From a virus: a stretch of 35,189 bases of DNA. Every line of letters begins with the position of its first letter. The stretch's first letter is position 1. This document shows, one piece after another, positions 16,843-22,575 of this stretch. A model generated the notes under the pieces. It searched no databases. It was not told the DNA's origin and was given only the letters and a program-made list of their open reading frames with translations. The position numbers were made by a program, and so were the translations under genes. Location of the stretch: the IMG/VR virus record IMGVR_UViG_3300042731_006720, positions 1 to 35,189 of that record. One strand, given 5' to 3'.

Positions 16843-16871
16843 AAAGCCAGGGCTCGAGCGGGGATCCGGTC

Positions 16872-16885
16872 TAGCCTCAACGGCC
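16872..16885 (+). promoter_or_regulatory. TAnnnT leaderless promoter of the endolysin gene
   Basis: TAGCCT at 16872-16877, eight bases, then ATG 16886. No ribosome site lies between. GCCAGGGC upstream (16846-16853) also occurs before the promoter at 7945 (7921-7928), possibly a shared upstream element. Confidence 0.55.
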
Positions 16886-17632
16886 ATGAGCACCGTATGG
16901 GAAGGGCGGTGGCGGGTCGCCGGCACCAACTGGGAAGGCCGAGGCTGGCACCTCGCCCCGAGCCTCCGCCAGCTTGCGAAACAGGTCAGCGCCGACCAGC
17001 CCGCCGGCCAGCCGGGCGACGGCACCGTCGCCAGCCAACGCCACGACCAGGTGAGCCCGAACAGCGACCACCGGCCGAGCCCCCACGACGAGGAGGACAA
17101 CGCCACCGTCAGGGCCATCGACATCGGGGAGACCACCGACGAGGTCGGCCGCCGCATCGTCGACGCCATCGTCGACAGCCGAGACCCGAGGGTCCGGTAC
17201 ATCATCTACGAGGGCCGCAGCATTTGGGCCGAGCTGCACAACGGCTACCTGCCCTGGGAGTGGCAGCCCTACCGAGGCCTCGCCCCGCACACCGGACACT
17301 TTCACCTGAGCATCCGCAGGACAGCCAAGGCGGAGAACGACACCACCGAATGGAGGATCGACCCGATGGTCAGACGGACAGACAAGGCGGACGACGGCAA
17401 CCCGGACCTCGCCCCCAACTTCAACACCATGCAGCAGCGCGGCGTATTCACCGAGCACACCCAGCCGGGAGGCGTCACCTTCAATGACGAGTTCGGCACC
17501 TTCCTCCTCCGCCACGAGGCCTACCTGGTGGCGAAGTACGGCCTCGGCACCGGCGCCGGCGGACACGAGCCCACCGAGGAGGAGATCGACGCCGTAGTCG
17601 AGGAGATCATCGAACGATTGGAGAACGGATGA
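16886..17632 (+). CDS. endolysin, M15-type peptidase, 248 aa
   Basis: ATG 16886 lies eight bases behind TAGCCT. Zinc-site candidates of the VanY/M15 family are in order: SDHRP (His62), AIDIG (Asp79), and HTGHFHLS with His138 and His140. Between them, GRRIVDAIVDSRDPRVRYIIYEG is a typical mid-domain helix and strand. M15 enzymes cut peptide bonds in peptidoglycan stems, here from inside to burst the cell. The domain ends near residue 150. The remaining 100 residues, rich in Asp, Glu and Thr and ending EEEIDAVVEEIIERLENG, show no known wall-binding domain. No signal peptide is present, so release depends on a holin. Neighbours are small membrane proteins, as in a lysis cassette. Confidence 0.82.
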   Translation: MSTVWEGRWRVAGTNWEGRGWHLAPSLRQLAKQVSADQPAGQPGDGTVASQRHDQVSPNSDHRPSPHDEEDNATVRAIDIGETTDEVGRRIVDAIVDSRDPRVRYIIYEGRSIWAELHNGYLPWEWQPYRGLAPHTGHFHLSIRRTAKAENDTTEWRIDPMVRRTDKADDGNPDLAPNFNTMQQRGVFTEHTQPGGVTFNDEFGTFLLRHEAYLVAKYGLGTGAGGHEPTEEEIDAVVEEIIERLENG

Positions 17633-17844
17633 GGCGCCTTTGGAACGACCTGCTCAACGAGCCGGTCCTGATCTTCACCGCCACGACCGCCGGCTGGCAG
17701 GCGGCAGCGACCGCCACCGGAGAAGCCTGGGTGCAGATCGTCACCCTCGTCTGGACGGCGACAGCCGGAGCCATCACCCGCCACTACGTGAGACCCGAGC
17801 GGACCCTCGACCGCCCCGCCGGCCGCCACGAAGCCGATGGCTAG
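17629..17844 (+). CDS. small membrane protein, holin candidate, 71 aa
   Basis: ATG 17629 shares ATGA with the endolysin stop. Residues about 10-53 hold two adjacent hydrophobic stretches (PVLIFTATTAGWQAAATATG and WVQIVTLVWTATAGAITRH). The C-terminal tail is basic (RPERTLDRPAGRHEADG). Two short membrane segments with a charged tail, directly behind an endolysin, is the usual profile of a small holin. Thr, Ala and Trp dominate. The next gene overlaps by eight bases and is also membrane-bound, so which of them is the holin cannot be decided here. Confidence 0.62.
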   Translation: MRRLWNDLLNEPVLIFTATTAGWQAAATATGEAWVQIVTLVWTATAGAITRHYVRPERTLDRPAGRHEADG

Positions 17845-18067
17845 GAAACCCAAGAGCCTCTGGTTCTGGATTTGGATGGCGTGGCTTGGCGCCTTCGCCG
17901 GGCTCGAGGCGTGGGCCATCATCGACCAAGACCCCGGCGACACCCTCAGCGAAACCATCTGGTTTCTCCAGGGCCAGTGGGCAGGCCTGACCTACGGCCT
18001 GGCCGCCCTCTTCGTGTTCCTCATCGCCCACTTCATCATCGACCGCCGGGCGAGGGGTGGAGACTGA
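17837..18067 (+). CDS. small membrane protein, holin candidate, 76 aa
   Basis: ATG 17837 overlaps the preceding stop by eight bases. The start is basic (MARKPKS). There are two clear membrane segments, residues about 8-29 (LWFWIWMAWLGAFAGLEAWA) and 48-68 (AGLTYGLAALFVFLIAHFII). The end RRARGGD is basic. Between them is an acidic loop (DQDPGDTLSE). This fits a class II holin with two helices and both ends in the cytoplasm. Together with the preceding gene it could be a holin/antiholin pair. Assigned from topology and context only. Confidence 0.66.
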   Translation: MARKPKSLWFWIWMAWLGAFAGLEAWAIIDQDPGDTLSETIWFLQGQWAGLTYGLAALFVFLIAHFIIDRRARGGD

Positions 18068-18251
18068 ACCGGCGGCCCTAACCGGCGACATCCTCGGCGG
18101 CAGCGACGGACCCCACCGGGAGACCGCCGAGGCCTTCCTCGCCGGCACCCTCTGCGAGGACTGCTGGGCGGAGCCCGCCACCGCAGACCCGACGGAGCGC
18201 CTCGGGCCCGCCTGCCTCGCCCGCATCCTAGAGGCGCCACAAACCACTTGA
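18057..18251 (+). CDS. hypothetical small Cys-containing protein, 64 aa
   Basis: GTG 18057 overlaps the previous gene by eleven bases and has GAGGGG close upstream. The protein carries Cys33-x-x-Cys36 (TLCEDCWAEP) and Cys53, with acidic N-terminus. One CxxC and a third Cys could bind zinc but the fourth ligand is not evident. Its stop TGA at 18249-18251 lies inside the -35 TTGACA of the next promoter, so it is the last gene of the late transcript. Family not recognised. Confidence 0.55.
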   Translation: METEPAALTGDILGGSDGPHRETAEAFLAGTLCEDCWAEPATADPTERLGPACLARILEAPQTT

Positions 18252-18283
18252 CACCGGGCGGGTTCCTGGGCATAGTCAAAGGT
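18248..18283 (+). promoter_or_regulatory. TTGACACC-class promoter of the early-type array
   Basis: TTGACA at 18248-18253, 17 bases, CATAGT at 18271-18276: the same boxes and spacing as the three island promoters. Here the start codon is not leaderless; a 35-42 base leader with AGAAGGGAG leads to GTG 18318. Only part of the upstream GAAACCGC...AAACCCC sequence is present (CACAAACCAC at 18238-18247). Confidence 0.75.
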
Positions 18284-18295
18284 GACAAGCGTCAC
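18282..18295 (+). promoter_or_regulatory. inverted repeat GTGAC-AAGC-GTCAC, possible operator
   Basis: Perfect 5-bp arms separated by four bases lie at the expected transcription start of the promoter at 18248. A repressor bound there would block initiation, and the RNA could also form a small hairpin. GGTGACAAG also occurs at 22911-22919 beside the iterons. The binding protein is not known; the helix-turn-helix protein at 19947 is one candidate. Confidence 0.45.
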
Positions 18296-18317
18296 GTCTC
18301 AAGAGAAGGGAGACCAC

Positions 18318-18650
18318 GTGACCACCACGAACACCGCAGGGAAACTCCTCTGCGACATCGTCGAGGACGCCGCCCAAGTGGCAGACACCCTCGGCCTCCA
18401 CACCCGCTTCCGGGCCCAGCCCCGGCAGCTCACGGTCTACGGCGTCAACTACGACGGCACCGACCGGAGCAGCCGGCTGAGCAAGAAGGCGGACAAGGTG
18501 CGGGTCACGGACTACGGCACCTACGCCGTCATCCTCACCCTCACCGGCAACAACGCCAGGGTCGCCGAACGGCAGATCCACGCCGAGACCGAACCCGACA
18601 GGGAGGGCCTCACGGACCTGCTCAGCGACATTCTCGGGGAGGTGGCCTGA
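18318..18650 (+). CDS. hypothetical protein, 110 aa, first gene of the early-type array
   Basis: GTG 18318 is chosen because AGAAGGGAGA ends just before it. An in-frame GTG at 18282 would sit only five bases behind the -10 and inside the inverted repeat. The protein has an N-terminal helix (LLCDIVEDAAQVADTLGL), a beta hairpin region (RQLTVYGVNYDGTDR, then DYGTYAVILTLTG) and an acidic C-terminal helix (REGLTDLLSDILGEV). No Cys pair, no membrane segment. Family not recognised. As the first gene after the strongest-looking promoter it is likely expressed early and in quantity. Confidence 0.65.
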   Translation: MTTTNTAGKLLCDIVEDAAQVADTLGLHTRFRAQPRQLTVYGVNYDGTDRSSRLSKKADKVRVTDYGTYAVILTLTGNNARVAERQIHAETEPDREGLTDLLSDILGEVA

Positions 18651-18937
18651 TGGCCACCACCCGAGTTTTCCTGACCCTCAACGGCGGCTGGATGGCGACG
18701 AGCGGCGACCCGGCAACCCCGGACGCCCACTGCATCGCGGTGCCGGCCGACCGGCCGAAGGGCTCCTGCGCCATCCCCCTCTACGCCATCTGCCCCGAAT
18801 GCGAAACCCCCATCGGCCTCCGGGAGACCGAGCCGACGCCCGAGGGCAGCAGCCGCTACACCGGCAGCGAATACCAGGAGCACTTCTGGCACGAGCACAC
18901 CAGGCCGGCCCTCCGCTACGAGGAGACCGCATCGTGA
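18650..18937 (+). CDS. hypothetical protein with CPEC and His cluster, 95 aa
   Basis: ATG 18650 overlaps the previous stop (TGATG). Cys48-P-E-Cys51 and a His cluster at 78-83 (EHFWHEH) are placed like ligands of a small zinc site. Cys28 and Cys40 flank a Pro-rich loop. The N-terminus MATTRVFLTLNGGW is beta-prone. The family is not recognised. Many phage early proteins of this size carry a treble-clef-like zinc site and act on host proteins or DNA, but no target can be named. Confidence 0.62.
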   Translation: MATTRVFLTLNGGWMATSGDPATPDAHCIAVPADRPKGSCAIPLYAICPECETPIGLRETEPTPEGSSRYTGSEYQEHFWHEHTRPALRYEETAS

Positions 18938-19254
18938 TCGACATCGACCCCTGGAAGGCGCAGAAGGCAATCCTCCACCTCGACCAGACCCTCACCGAGG
19001 CGTTGGTGGAGGCCCGAGCGGAGGAGATCAGAACCCGAGCCCTCTACGAGGCGAGCCACGGAGACCTCGACCTTCTCCAGGACGCCCGCGAGGCGGCCGG
19101 CCAGATCGGAGGCCTGGCGGAAGCCCGGCGCCTCTTCACCGCCGCCGTCGAGAAGGCCATCGGCGCCTGCCGGTGGTGCGGAGGACCGGACGACCACGGC
19201 CAGGACTGCCGGCCGGCGCCCCACGGCACCCAACACCCGAGGAAGGTCCGATGA
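18934..19254 (+). CDS. hypothetical helical protein with C-terminal zinc-type motif, 106 aa
   Basis: GTG 18934 shares GTGA with the previous stop. A long helical region (residues 6-76, WKAQKAILHLDQTLTEALVE, then LYEASHGDLDLLQDAREAAG) leads into CRWCGGPDDHGQDC: Cys79, Cys82, His88, Cys92, a plausible zinc knuckle. The basic tail is GTQHPRKVR. Not recognised. A nucleic-acid or protein binding role would fit, but is not shown. Confidence 0.62.
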   Translation: MIDIDPWKAQKAILHLDQTLTEALVEARAEEIRTRALYEASHGDLDLLQDAREAAGQIGGLAEARRLFTAAVEKAIGACRWCGGPDDHGQDCRPAPHGTQHPRKVR

Positions 19255-19415
19255 GACCCCTCGCCGCAGCCGCCGCAGCCACGACGGCCCTGCTGATCCT
19301 GGCAGCGGCCATCGAGGCCGACCGCGGCACACTTGACACCGCCCTCATACTTGGGGCACTCGCCCTGGCGACGGCGGCGGTGTTCGCCATCACACACAAG
19401 GAGGACGGCCGATGA
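19251..19415 (+). CDS. small membrane protein, 54 aa
   Basis: ATG 19251 shares ATGA with the previous stop. Two hydrophobic segments, residues about 4-23 (LAAAAAATTALLILAAAIEA) and 29-47 (LDTALILGALALATAAVFAI), are joined by DRGT and followed by a short charged tail (THKEDGR). It lies in the early-type array, far from the lysis genes. That makes a membrane-acting early function (host takeover, superinfection exclusion) as likely as a holin. The ATGA link to the next gene supports translation. Confidence 0.62.
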   Translation: MRPLAAAAAATTALLILAAAIEADRGTLDTALILGALALATAAVFAITHKEDGR

Positions 19416-19621
19416 CCAAGACCACGAACCAGAGACCACGGACCAACACCAAGAACCAGCCAGACCCCGTCTGGGCGGTCATGTGGGCCAAGGGCAACCA
19501 GAGGCGGGTGCGCGAGCTGCACACCAGCCAGAAGGGCGCCCAGGCCGCCATCGACGGCCACAAGCCGGCCGCCGAGCGGGAGCACCTCGAGATCGAGCGC
19601 ATCCCCGTCACCCGGCCATGA
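19412..19621 (+). CDS. hypothetical basic protein, 69 aa
   Basis: ATG 19412 shares ATGA with the membrane protein. The N-terminus is rich in Thr, Asn, Gln and Lys (TKTTNQRPRTNTKNQ). The middle PDPVWAVMWAKGNQRRVREL and later GAQAAIDGHKPAAEREHLEIER look like a small alpha/beta domain. No Cys. High positive charge suggests nucleic acid contact. Family not recognised. Its stop overlaps the next start. Confidence 0.58.
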   Translation: MTKTTNQRPRTNTKNQPDPVWAVMWAKGNQRRVRELHTSQKGAQAAIDGHKPAAEREHLEIERIPVTRP

Positions 19622-19950
19622 GGTACGGCACGACCGTCGCCAAGAGCAACCGGGGCTACTACCACATCAGCATCGACCGAGGGAACCTGACCGCCAAGTG
19701 GAGACCCATCTGCGGGGCCCGGCCGCCGCAGCGGATGAGAAGCGGCAGCCCCAACGACCAGGCGACGACCGCCGGCGAGATGCTGCGGAAGTGGGAGAAC
19801 ACGATCCACCCGGACCTCAGGTGCACGGCGTGCACGAGCGAGGCCCGACGCCAGCGGGAGGCCGAGACCGAGGACGGACGGGTCCCCGAGCGGACCACGA
19901 GAAGGGCTGACGTCGGGCCCGCGAACCAGAATAGGCAGGAGACCCCATGA
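19618..19950 (+). CDS. hypothetical basic protein with Cys pair, 110 aa
   Basis: ATG 19618 shares ATGA. Residues 1-30 are beta-prone (MRYGTTVAKSNRGYYHISID). Cys32 and Cys69-x-x-Cys72 (DLRCTACTS) are candidate metal ligands, with one still unaccounted for. The C-terminal 35 residues are highly charged and low in complexity (EARRQREAETEDGRVPERTT). CACGAGAAGGG, the phage's ribosome-site box, occurs within the gene near 19896 but does not precede a start at the right distance. Not recognised. Confidence 0.58.
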   Translation: MRYGTTVAKSNRGYYHISIDRGNLTAKWRPICGARPPQRMRSGSPNDQATTAGEMLRKWENTIHPDLRCTACTSEARRQREAETEDGRVPERTTRRADVGPANQNRQETP

Positions 19951-20165
19951 GCACGAGCACCACCACCCTCCGAGACCCGGTAGGCATCAACGAGATCGCC
20001 GAACGGCTGCACGTCGAACCATCGACGGTGCGGAGCTGGCGGACCCGAGGGAAGCACATGACCCGGCAGGCGCCGATGCCCGAACCGAAACTCCACCTCA
20101 CCAACACCCCGTTGTGGGAGTGGAGCCAGATCGGAGCGTGGGCGGAGGAGACCGGCCGCCTTTGA
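19947..20165 (+). CDS. helix-turn-helix DNA-binding protein (MerR/excisionase-like), 72 aa
   Basis: ATG 19947 shares ATGA with the previous gene and has GGCAGGAG upstream. Residues about 12-36 are a clear helix-turn-helix (VGINEIAERLHVEPSTVRSW, then RTRGKHM). A wing-like segment follows (MPEPKLHLTNTPLWEWSQIGAW). This is the HTH_17/excisionase fold used by phages as Xis, Cox or small regulators. Ser-Thr-Val-Arg-Ser-Trp is the recognition helix. No integrase is seen in the window, so a regulator of phage promoters is as likely as an excisionase. It is the only obvious small regulator here besides the replication initiator. Confidence 0.78.
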   Translation: MSTSTTTLRDPVGINEIAERLHVEPSTVRSWRTRGKHMTRQAPMPEPKLHLTNTPLWEWSQIGAWAEETGRL

Positions 20166-20177
20166 ACGGAGCACCAA

Positions 20178-20384
20178 ATGAGGAGAACCGCCCGACGCCA
20201 GCGGTGGCAGGCCCGGACCAGAGCCATCCGGTACTACCCGCTGACCTACATCCCCCACCCCGAGGAGACACATGGCCAACATAGACCGCATCCGCCAGGC
20301 GACCGCCGCCGGCGCCGCCGCAGCCTGGACCGACGAGGACTGGGACGAGCTGATCGCCGGGGAACTATCCAGGCAGGCTTCTAG
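20178..20384 (+). CDS. doubtful small Arg-rich ORF, 68 aa
   Basis: ATG 20178 has CGGAG eight bases upstream. The first 31 codons (MRRTARRQRWQARTRAIRYY) fill an otherwise empty gap of about 100 bases and follow the phage's codon bias. The rest overlaps the next gene by 113 bases in another frame and is a run of Arg and Gly, typical of a shadow of GC-rich coding sequence. Such a long overlap is out of character for this genome. Listed at low confidence; the gap may simply be a leader for 20272. Confidence 0.3.
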   Translation: MRRTARRQRWQARTRAIRYYPLTYIPHPEETHGQHRPHPPGDRRRRRRSLDRRGLGRADRRGTIQAGF

Positions 20385-20931
20385 CACCGGAGCCAGCGAG
20401 GCGGAACTCGCCTGGCTGATCCAGGGAGCCCTCGCCGAATGGAAGGCGACGATCAGCGCAGCGCAGAAGGCCCTCGACCGGTGGAGGGCCGCCGACGTGG
20501 CCGACAACGGGCCCGTCCGCTTCGGCGACACGTTCGTCAGGACCGCCCCCAAGACCACCCGAAAGATCATCGACCAGGCGGGCCTCCTCGGCTGGCTCGA
20601 CCACACCGCCAAGACCCTCGGCGCCCAGGAGGACGCCGCAGACCTCATCGCCGCCGTCTGGCGCCTCGACGCCGGCAACCTCCGCATCTCGACGCTGCGG
20701 AAGCTGGCCGAGCGGGCCTACCGGCAGGCGCACGAGGACGCCGACGACGACGCCGTCGCCGGCTACGTCCGGGCCATCGAGGAGACCTTCATCGAAACCA
20801 CCTGGGAGGAGGCCGGCACCCTCCAGGACGTCCCCATCGACAAGGCGCCGAAATACGCCGGGAAGCTGGAGCACGGCCACCGGGTCGGCACCTTCACCAA
20901 CACGGAGGAGCCCGATGACGGCCCTGCTTGA
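20272..20931 (+). CDS. hypothetical helical protein upstream of the recombination gene, 219 aa
   Basis: ATG 20272 follows GAGGAGACAC. The protein is mainly helical and acidic. It has an N-terminal segment of small residues (RIRQATAAGAAAAWTDEDWD), a middle FVRTAPKTTRKIIDQAGLLGWL, and a long helix (LRISTLRKLAERAYRQAHED). There is no Cys pair. It lies two genes before the annealing protein, so a role in DNA metabolism is possible. I do not recognise a nuclease, helicase or polymerase motif. The end overlaps the next gene by 17 bases. Confidence 0.7.
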   Translation: MANIDRIRQATAAGAAAAWTDEDWDELIAGELSRQASSTGASEAELAWLIQGALAEWKATISAAQKALDRWRAADVADNGPVRFGDTFVRTAPKTTRKIIDQAGLLGWLDHTAKTLGAQEDAADLIAAVWRLDAGNLRISTLRKLAERAYRQAHEDADDDAVAGYVRAIEETFIETTWEEAGTLQDVPIDKAPKYAGKLEHGHRVGTFTNTEEPDDGPA

Positions 20932-21211
20932 AATCCCCGACATGACCCTGGAGGACCTCGCCGCCCTCCACCCGAGGGCGACGTGCGTGCCCCGGCTCGG
21001 CACCGAGCGGATACTGCCCAAGCGGAGCACCCCGACCAGCGGCCTCATGGAGTGGCGGTGGAGCGCCGTCCCCCACCCGCTGATCCTCGACAACGCCCTC
21101 ATCCAGATCGGCGACCGGACCTGGACGGCGCGCGACCCGCACGACCCGATCATCCGCCTGGCACCACGGACGCCGCTGGTCCTCCGGGCCCGCCTCAACG
21201 ACTTCCGCTGA
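20915..21211 (+). CDS. hypothetical protein, 98 aa
   Basis: ATG 20915 is preferred although it overlaps the previous gene by 17 bases, because GGAGGAG stands just upstream and no later start is well placed. Content: a short helix (MTLEDLAALHPRATCVP), then strands with HPLILDNALIQIGDRTWTAR and APRTPLVLRARL. This resembles a small beta barrel. It is the last gene before the intergenic segment 21212-21274. Family not recognised. Confidence 0.6.
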   Translation: MTALLEIPDMTLEDLAALHPRATCVPRLGTERILPKRSTPTSGLMEWRWSAVPHPLILDNALIQIGDRTWTARDPHDPIIRLAPRTPLVLRARLNDFR

Positions 21212-21232
21212 GAAAGTGACACACCCGCCCCT

Positions 21233-21246
21233 TACCATGGGGCACA
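21233..21246 (+). promoter_or_regulatory. possible TAnnnT promoter before the annealing-protein gene
   Basis: TACCAT at 21233-21238 sits inside GCCCC-TTACCAT-GGGGC (21226-21242), a 5-bp inverted repeat. GTGACACACC lies upstream (21216) but too close for a -35. The leader to ATG 21275 holds AGAAGGAGG. Weak candidate. Confidence 0.3.
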
Positions 21247-21274
21247 GCATGGCAACCAAGAGAAGGAGGACGCC

Positions 21275-22438
21275 ATGACCGACACAGCAACCACCACCGA
21301 GGACATCATCGACGTGGAGCCCGAGCCCGACCACCTGCCGGCCCCGACAGCCGGCCAGGAGGCGCCAGGAGCGAGCGCAGCCCTCTTCGGGACCACAGAC
21401 CCCGTCGAAGTCCTTACGGCCGCCAGGAGGGCAGCGGAGGCCCTCGTAGAGGTTCTGGAGGAACGGAAGCTTTACAAGCAGATCGGCAGCAAGAAGCACG
21501 TCTACATCGAGGGGTGGCTGATGCTCGCCGGGATGCTCCAAATCAGCACCCCGAACGTTTGGGTGCGGCCGATCAACGGCGACGAGGCCATCGGCTGGGA
21601 GGCCCGCTACGAGGCCCGAGCGGCGGACGGCCGGCTCCTCAGCAGCGCCGAGGGCGAATGCCGCCGGCTCGAGGAGGACCGGAAGCGCAACGGGGAAGTC
21701 GTCCGGAAGTGGGAGCACCGCGCGGAGCACGCCATCAGGAGCATGGCGCAGACCCGAGCCCAGTCGAAAGCCCTCGCCAGCGCCCTCCGCTGGGTCGTGG
21801 AACTCGGCGGCTTCTCCGGGACACCCGCCGAGGAGATGACCGGCGGCGACGAGGAGCCGATGCTGACCTGCCCGGCCTGCGGCAAGAACACCGTCCGAGA
21901 CAACCGGGCCGCCAAGAAGGCCGACCCGGAGGGCAAGGACCGCTGGCCGTCGTTCGGCTGCCGCAACAACGCCTGCACCGGCGGCAACAACGGCCGGTCG
22001 TGGGCGACGTGGGACGACGACTACTACGAGCCGAGGGTCGACCGCCAGAACCAGGCCAAACAGCGGGTGCTGGACATCGTCGCCGACAGGGAGGACGCCT
22101 GGCGGGCGTACTACGAGCCCGACGCCCCCGGATACACCGCCGACGAGGAGCACCTCCTCCACAGCATCCACGAGACCGGCGACCAGCGGCAGATGGCCGG
22201 CTTCCTTTGGAACCGCCTCATCGACGCCTTCGACCGGCACACCGGACAGGCCGACCTGCCCGACGCCGAGCGGGAATACGACTGGGCCATCATCGTGCGA
22301 GCAGCGGACAACGCCCTCGCGCAGGCAGCGGAGGACGAGCCCGACATCATCCTGGAGGACCAGGCCATCGCCATAGCCGAGGAACAGGTCATGGACGAGG
22401 CCGCAGACGCCGACGGCGGCTACTCCGACTACGCCTGA
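21275..22438 (+). CDS. putative single-strand DNA annealing protein with zinc ribbon, 387 aa
   Basis: ATG 21275 follows AGAAGGAGGACGCC. Residues about 58-190 read like a family of phage recombination proteins seen often in actinophages and metagenomes: LYKQIGSKKHVYIEGWLMLA, GWEARYEARAADGRLLSSAE, then the characteristic RSMAQTRAQSKALASALRW and GGFSGTPAEEM. A zinc ribbon follows, Cys199/Cys202 and Cys229/Cys234. The C-terminal third is helical and acidic. Such proteins anneal single strands during recombination-dependent replication. The neighbour is the replication initiator, which fits. An alternative reading as a generic DNA-binding replication factor remains open. Confidence 0.65.
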   Translation: MTDTATTTEDIIDVEPEPDHLPAPTAGQEAPGASAALFGTTDPVEVLTAARRAAEALVEVLEERKLYKQIGSKKHVYIEGWLMLAGMLQISTPNVWVRPINGDEAIGWEARYEARAADGRLLSSAEGECRRLEEDRKRNGEVVRKWEHRAEHAIRSMAQTRAQSKALASALRWVVELGGFSGTPAEEMTGGDEEPMLTCPACGKNTVRDNRAAKKADPEGKDRWPSFGCRNNACTGGNNGRSWATWDDDYYEPRVDRQNQAKQRVLDIVADREDAWRAYYEPDAPGYTADEEHLLHSIHETGDQRQMAGFLWNRLIDAFDRHTGQADLPDAEREYDWAIIVRAADNALAQAAEDEPDIILEDQAIAIAEEQVMDEAADADGGYSDYA

Positions 22439-22446
22439 AACACAGC

Positions 22447-22470
22447 GCGACGCCGGCGACCAGCTAGAGT
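22447..22470 (+). promoter_or_regulatory. TAnnnT promoter with the 20-bp repeated upstream element
   Basis: GCGACGCCGGCGACCAGCTA at 22447-22466 matches 7927-7946 exactly. The -10 is TAGAGT at 22465-22470. Unlike the copy at 7927, this one has a leader of about 98 bases with a strong hairpin and a ribosome site. Confidence 0.6.
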
Positions 22471-22502
22471 AAGCCAGCAGCGGCCGGCCTAGAAACCGCA
22501 GA

Positions 22503-22534
22503 GCCGGGCCCCACGGTGCACCAACGGGCCCGGC
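22503..22534 (+). promoter_or_regulatory. leader hairpin before the replication initiator gene
   Basis: GCCGGGCCC (22503-22511) pairs perfectly with GGGCCCGGC (22526-22534) across a 14-base loop, which itself contains the palindrome GGTGCACC (22515-22522). No T tract follows, so it is not an ordinary terminator. It could be an RNA control element or a DNA-binding site ahead of the gene. Confidence 0.5.
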
Positions 22535-22575
22535 GAGCCGCACCACGACCAAGGGAATCAAGAGAAGGGATCCCC

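Noticed and set aside
16830-16857. Nested CCCCG/CGGGG and CCCTG/CAGGG stems around the end of the coiled-coil membrane gene as a terminator
   Set aside because: No T tract follows and the stems are short; transcription may well continue into the endolysin gene.
19333-19340. TTGACACC, as in the class A promoters
   Set aside because: It lies inside the coding sequence of the 54-residue membrane protein (Leu-Asp-Thr codons) and has no -10 hexamer 16-18 bases downstream.
21216-21221. GTGACA as a -35 box before the annealing-protein gene
   Set aside because: A 17-bp spacer leads to GGGGCA, not a -10; the nearby TACCAT is only 11 bases away. Only a weak TAnnnT candidate is kept.
22516-22575. GTG 22516 as start of the replication initiator
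   Set aside because: It lies in the loop of the leader hairpin and has no ribosome site; ATG 22576 has AGAGAAGGGA at the right distance.
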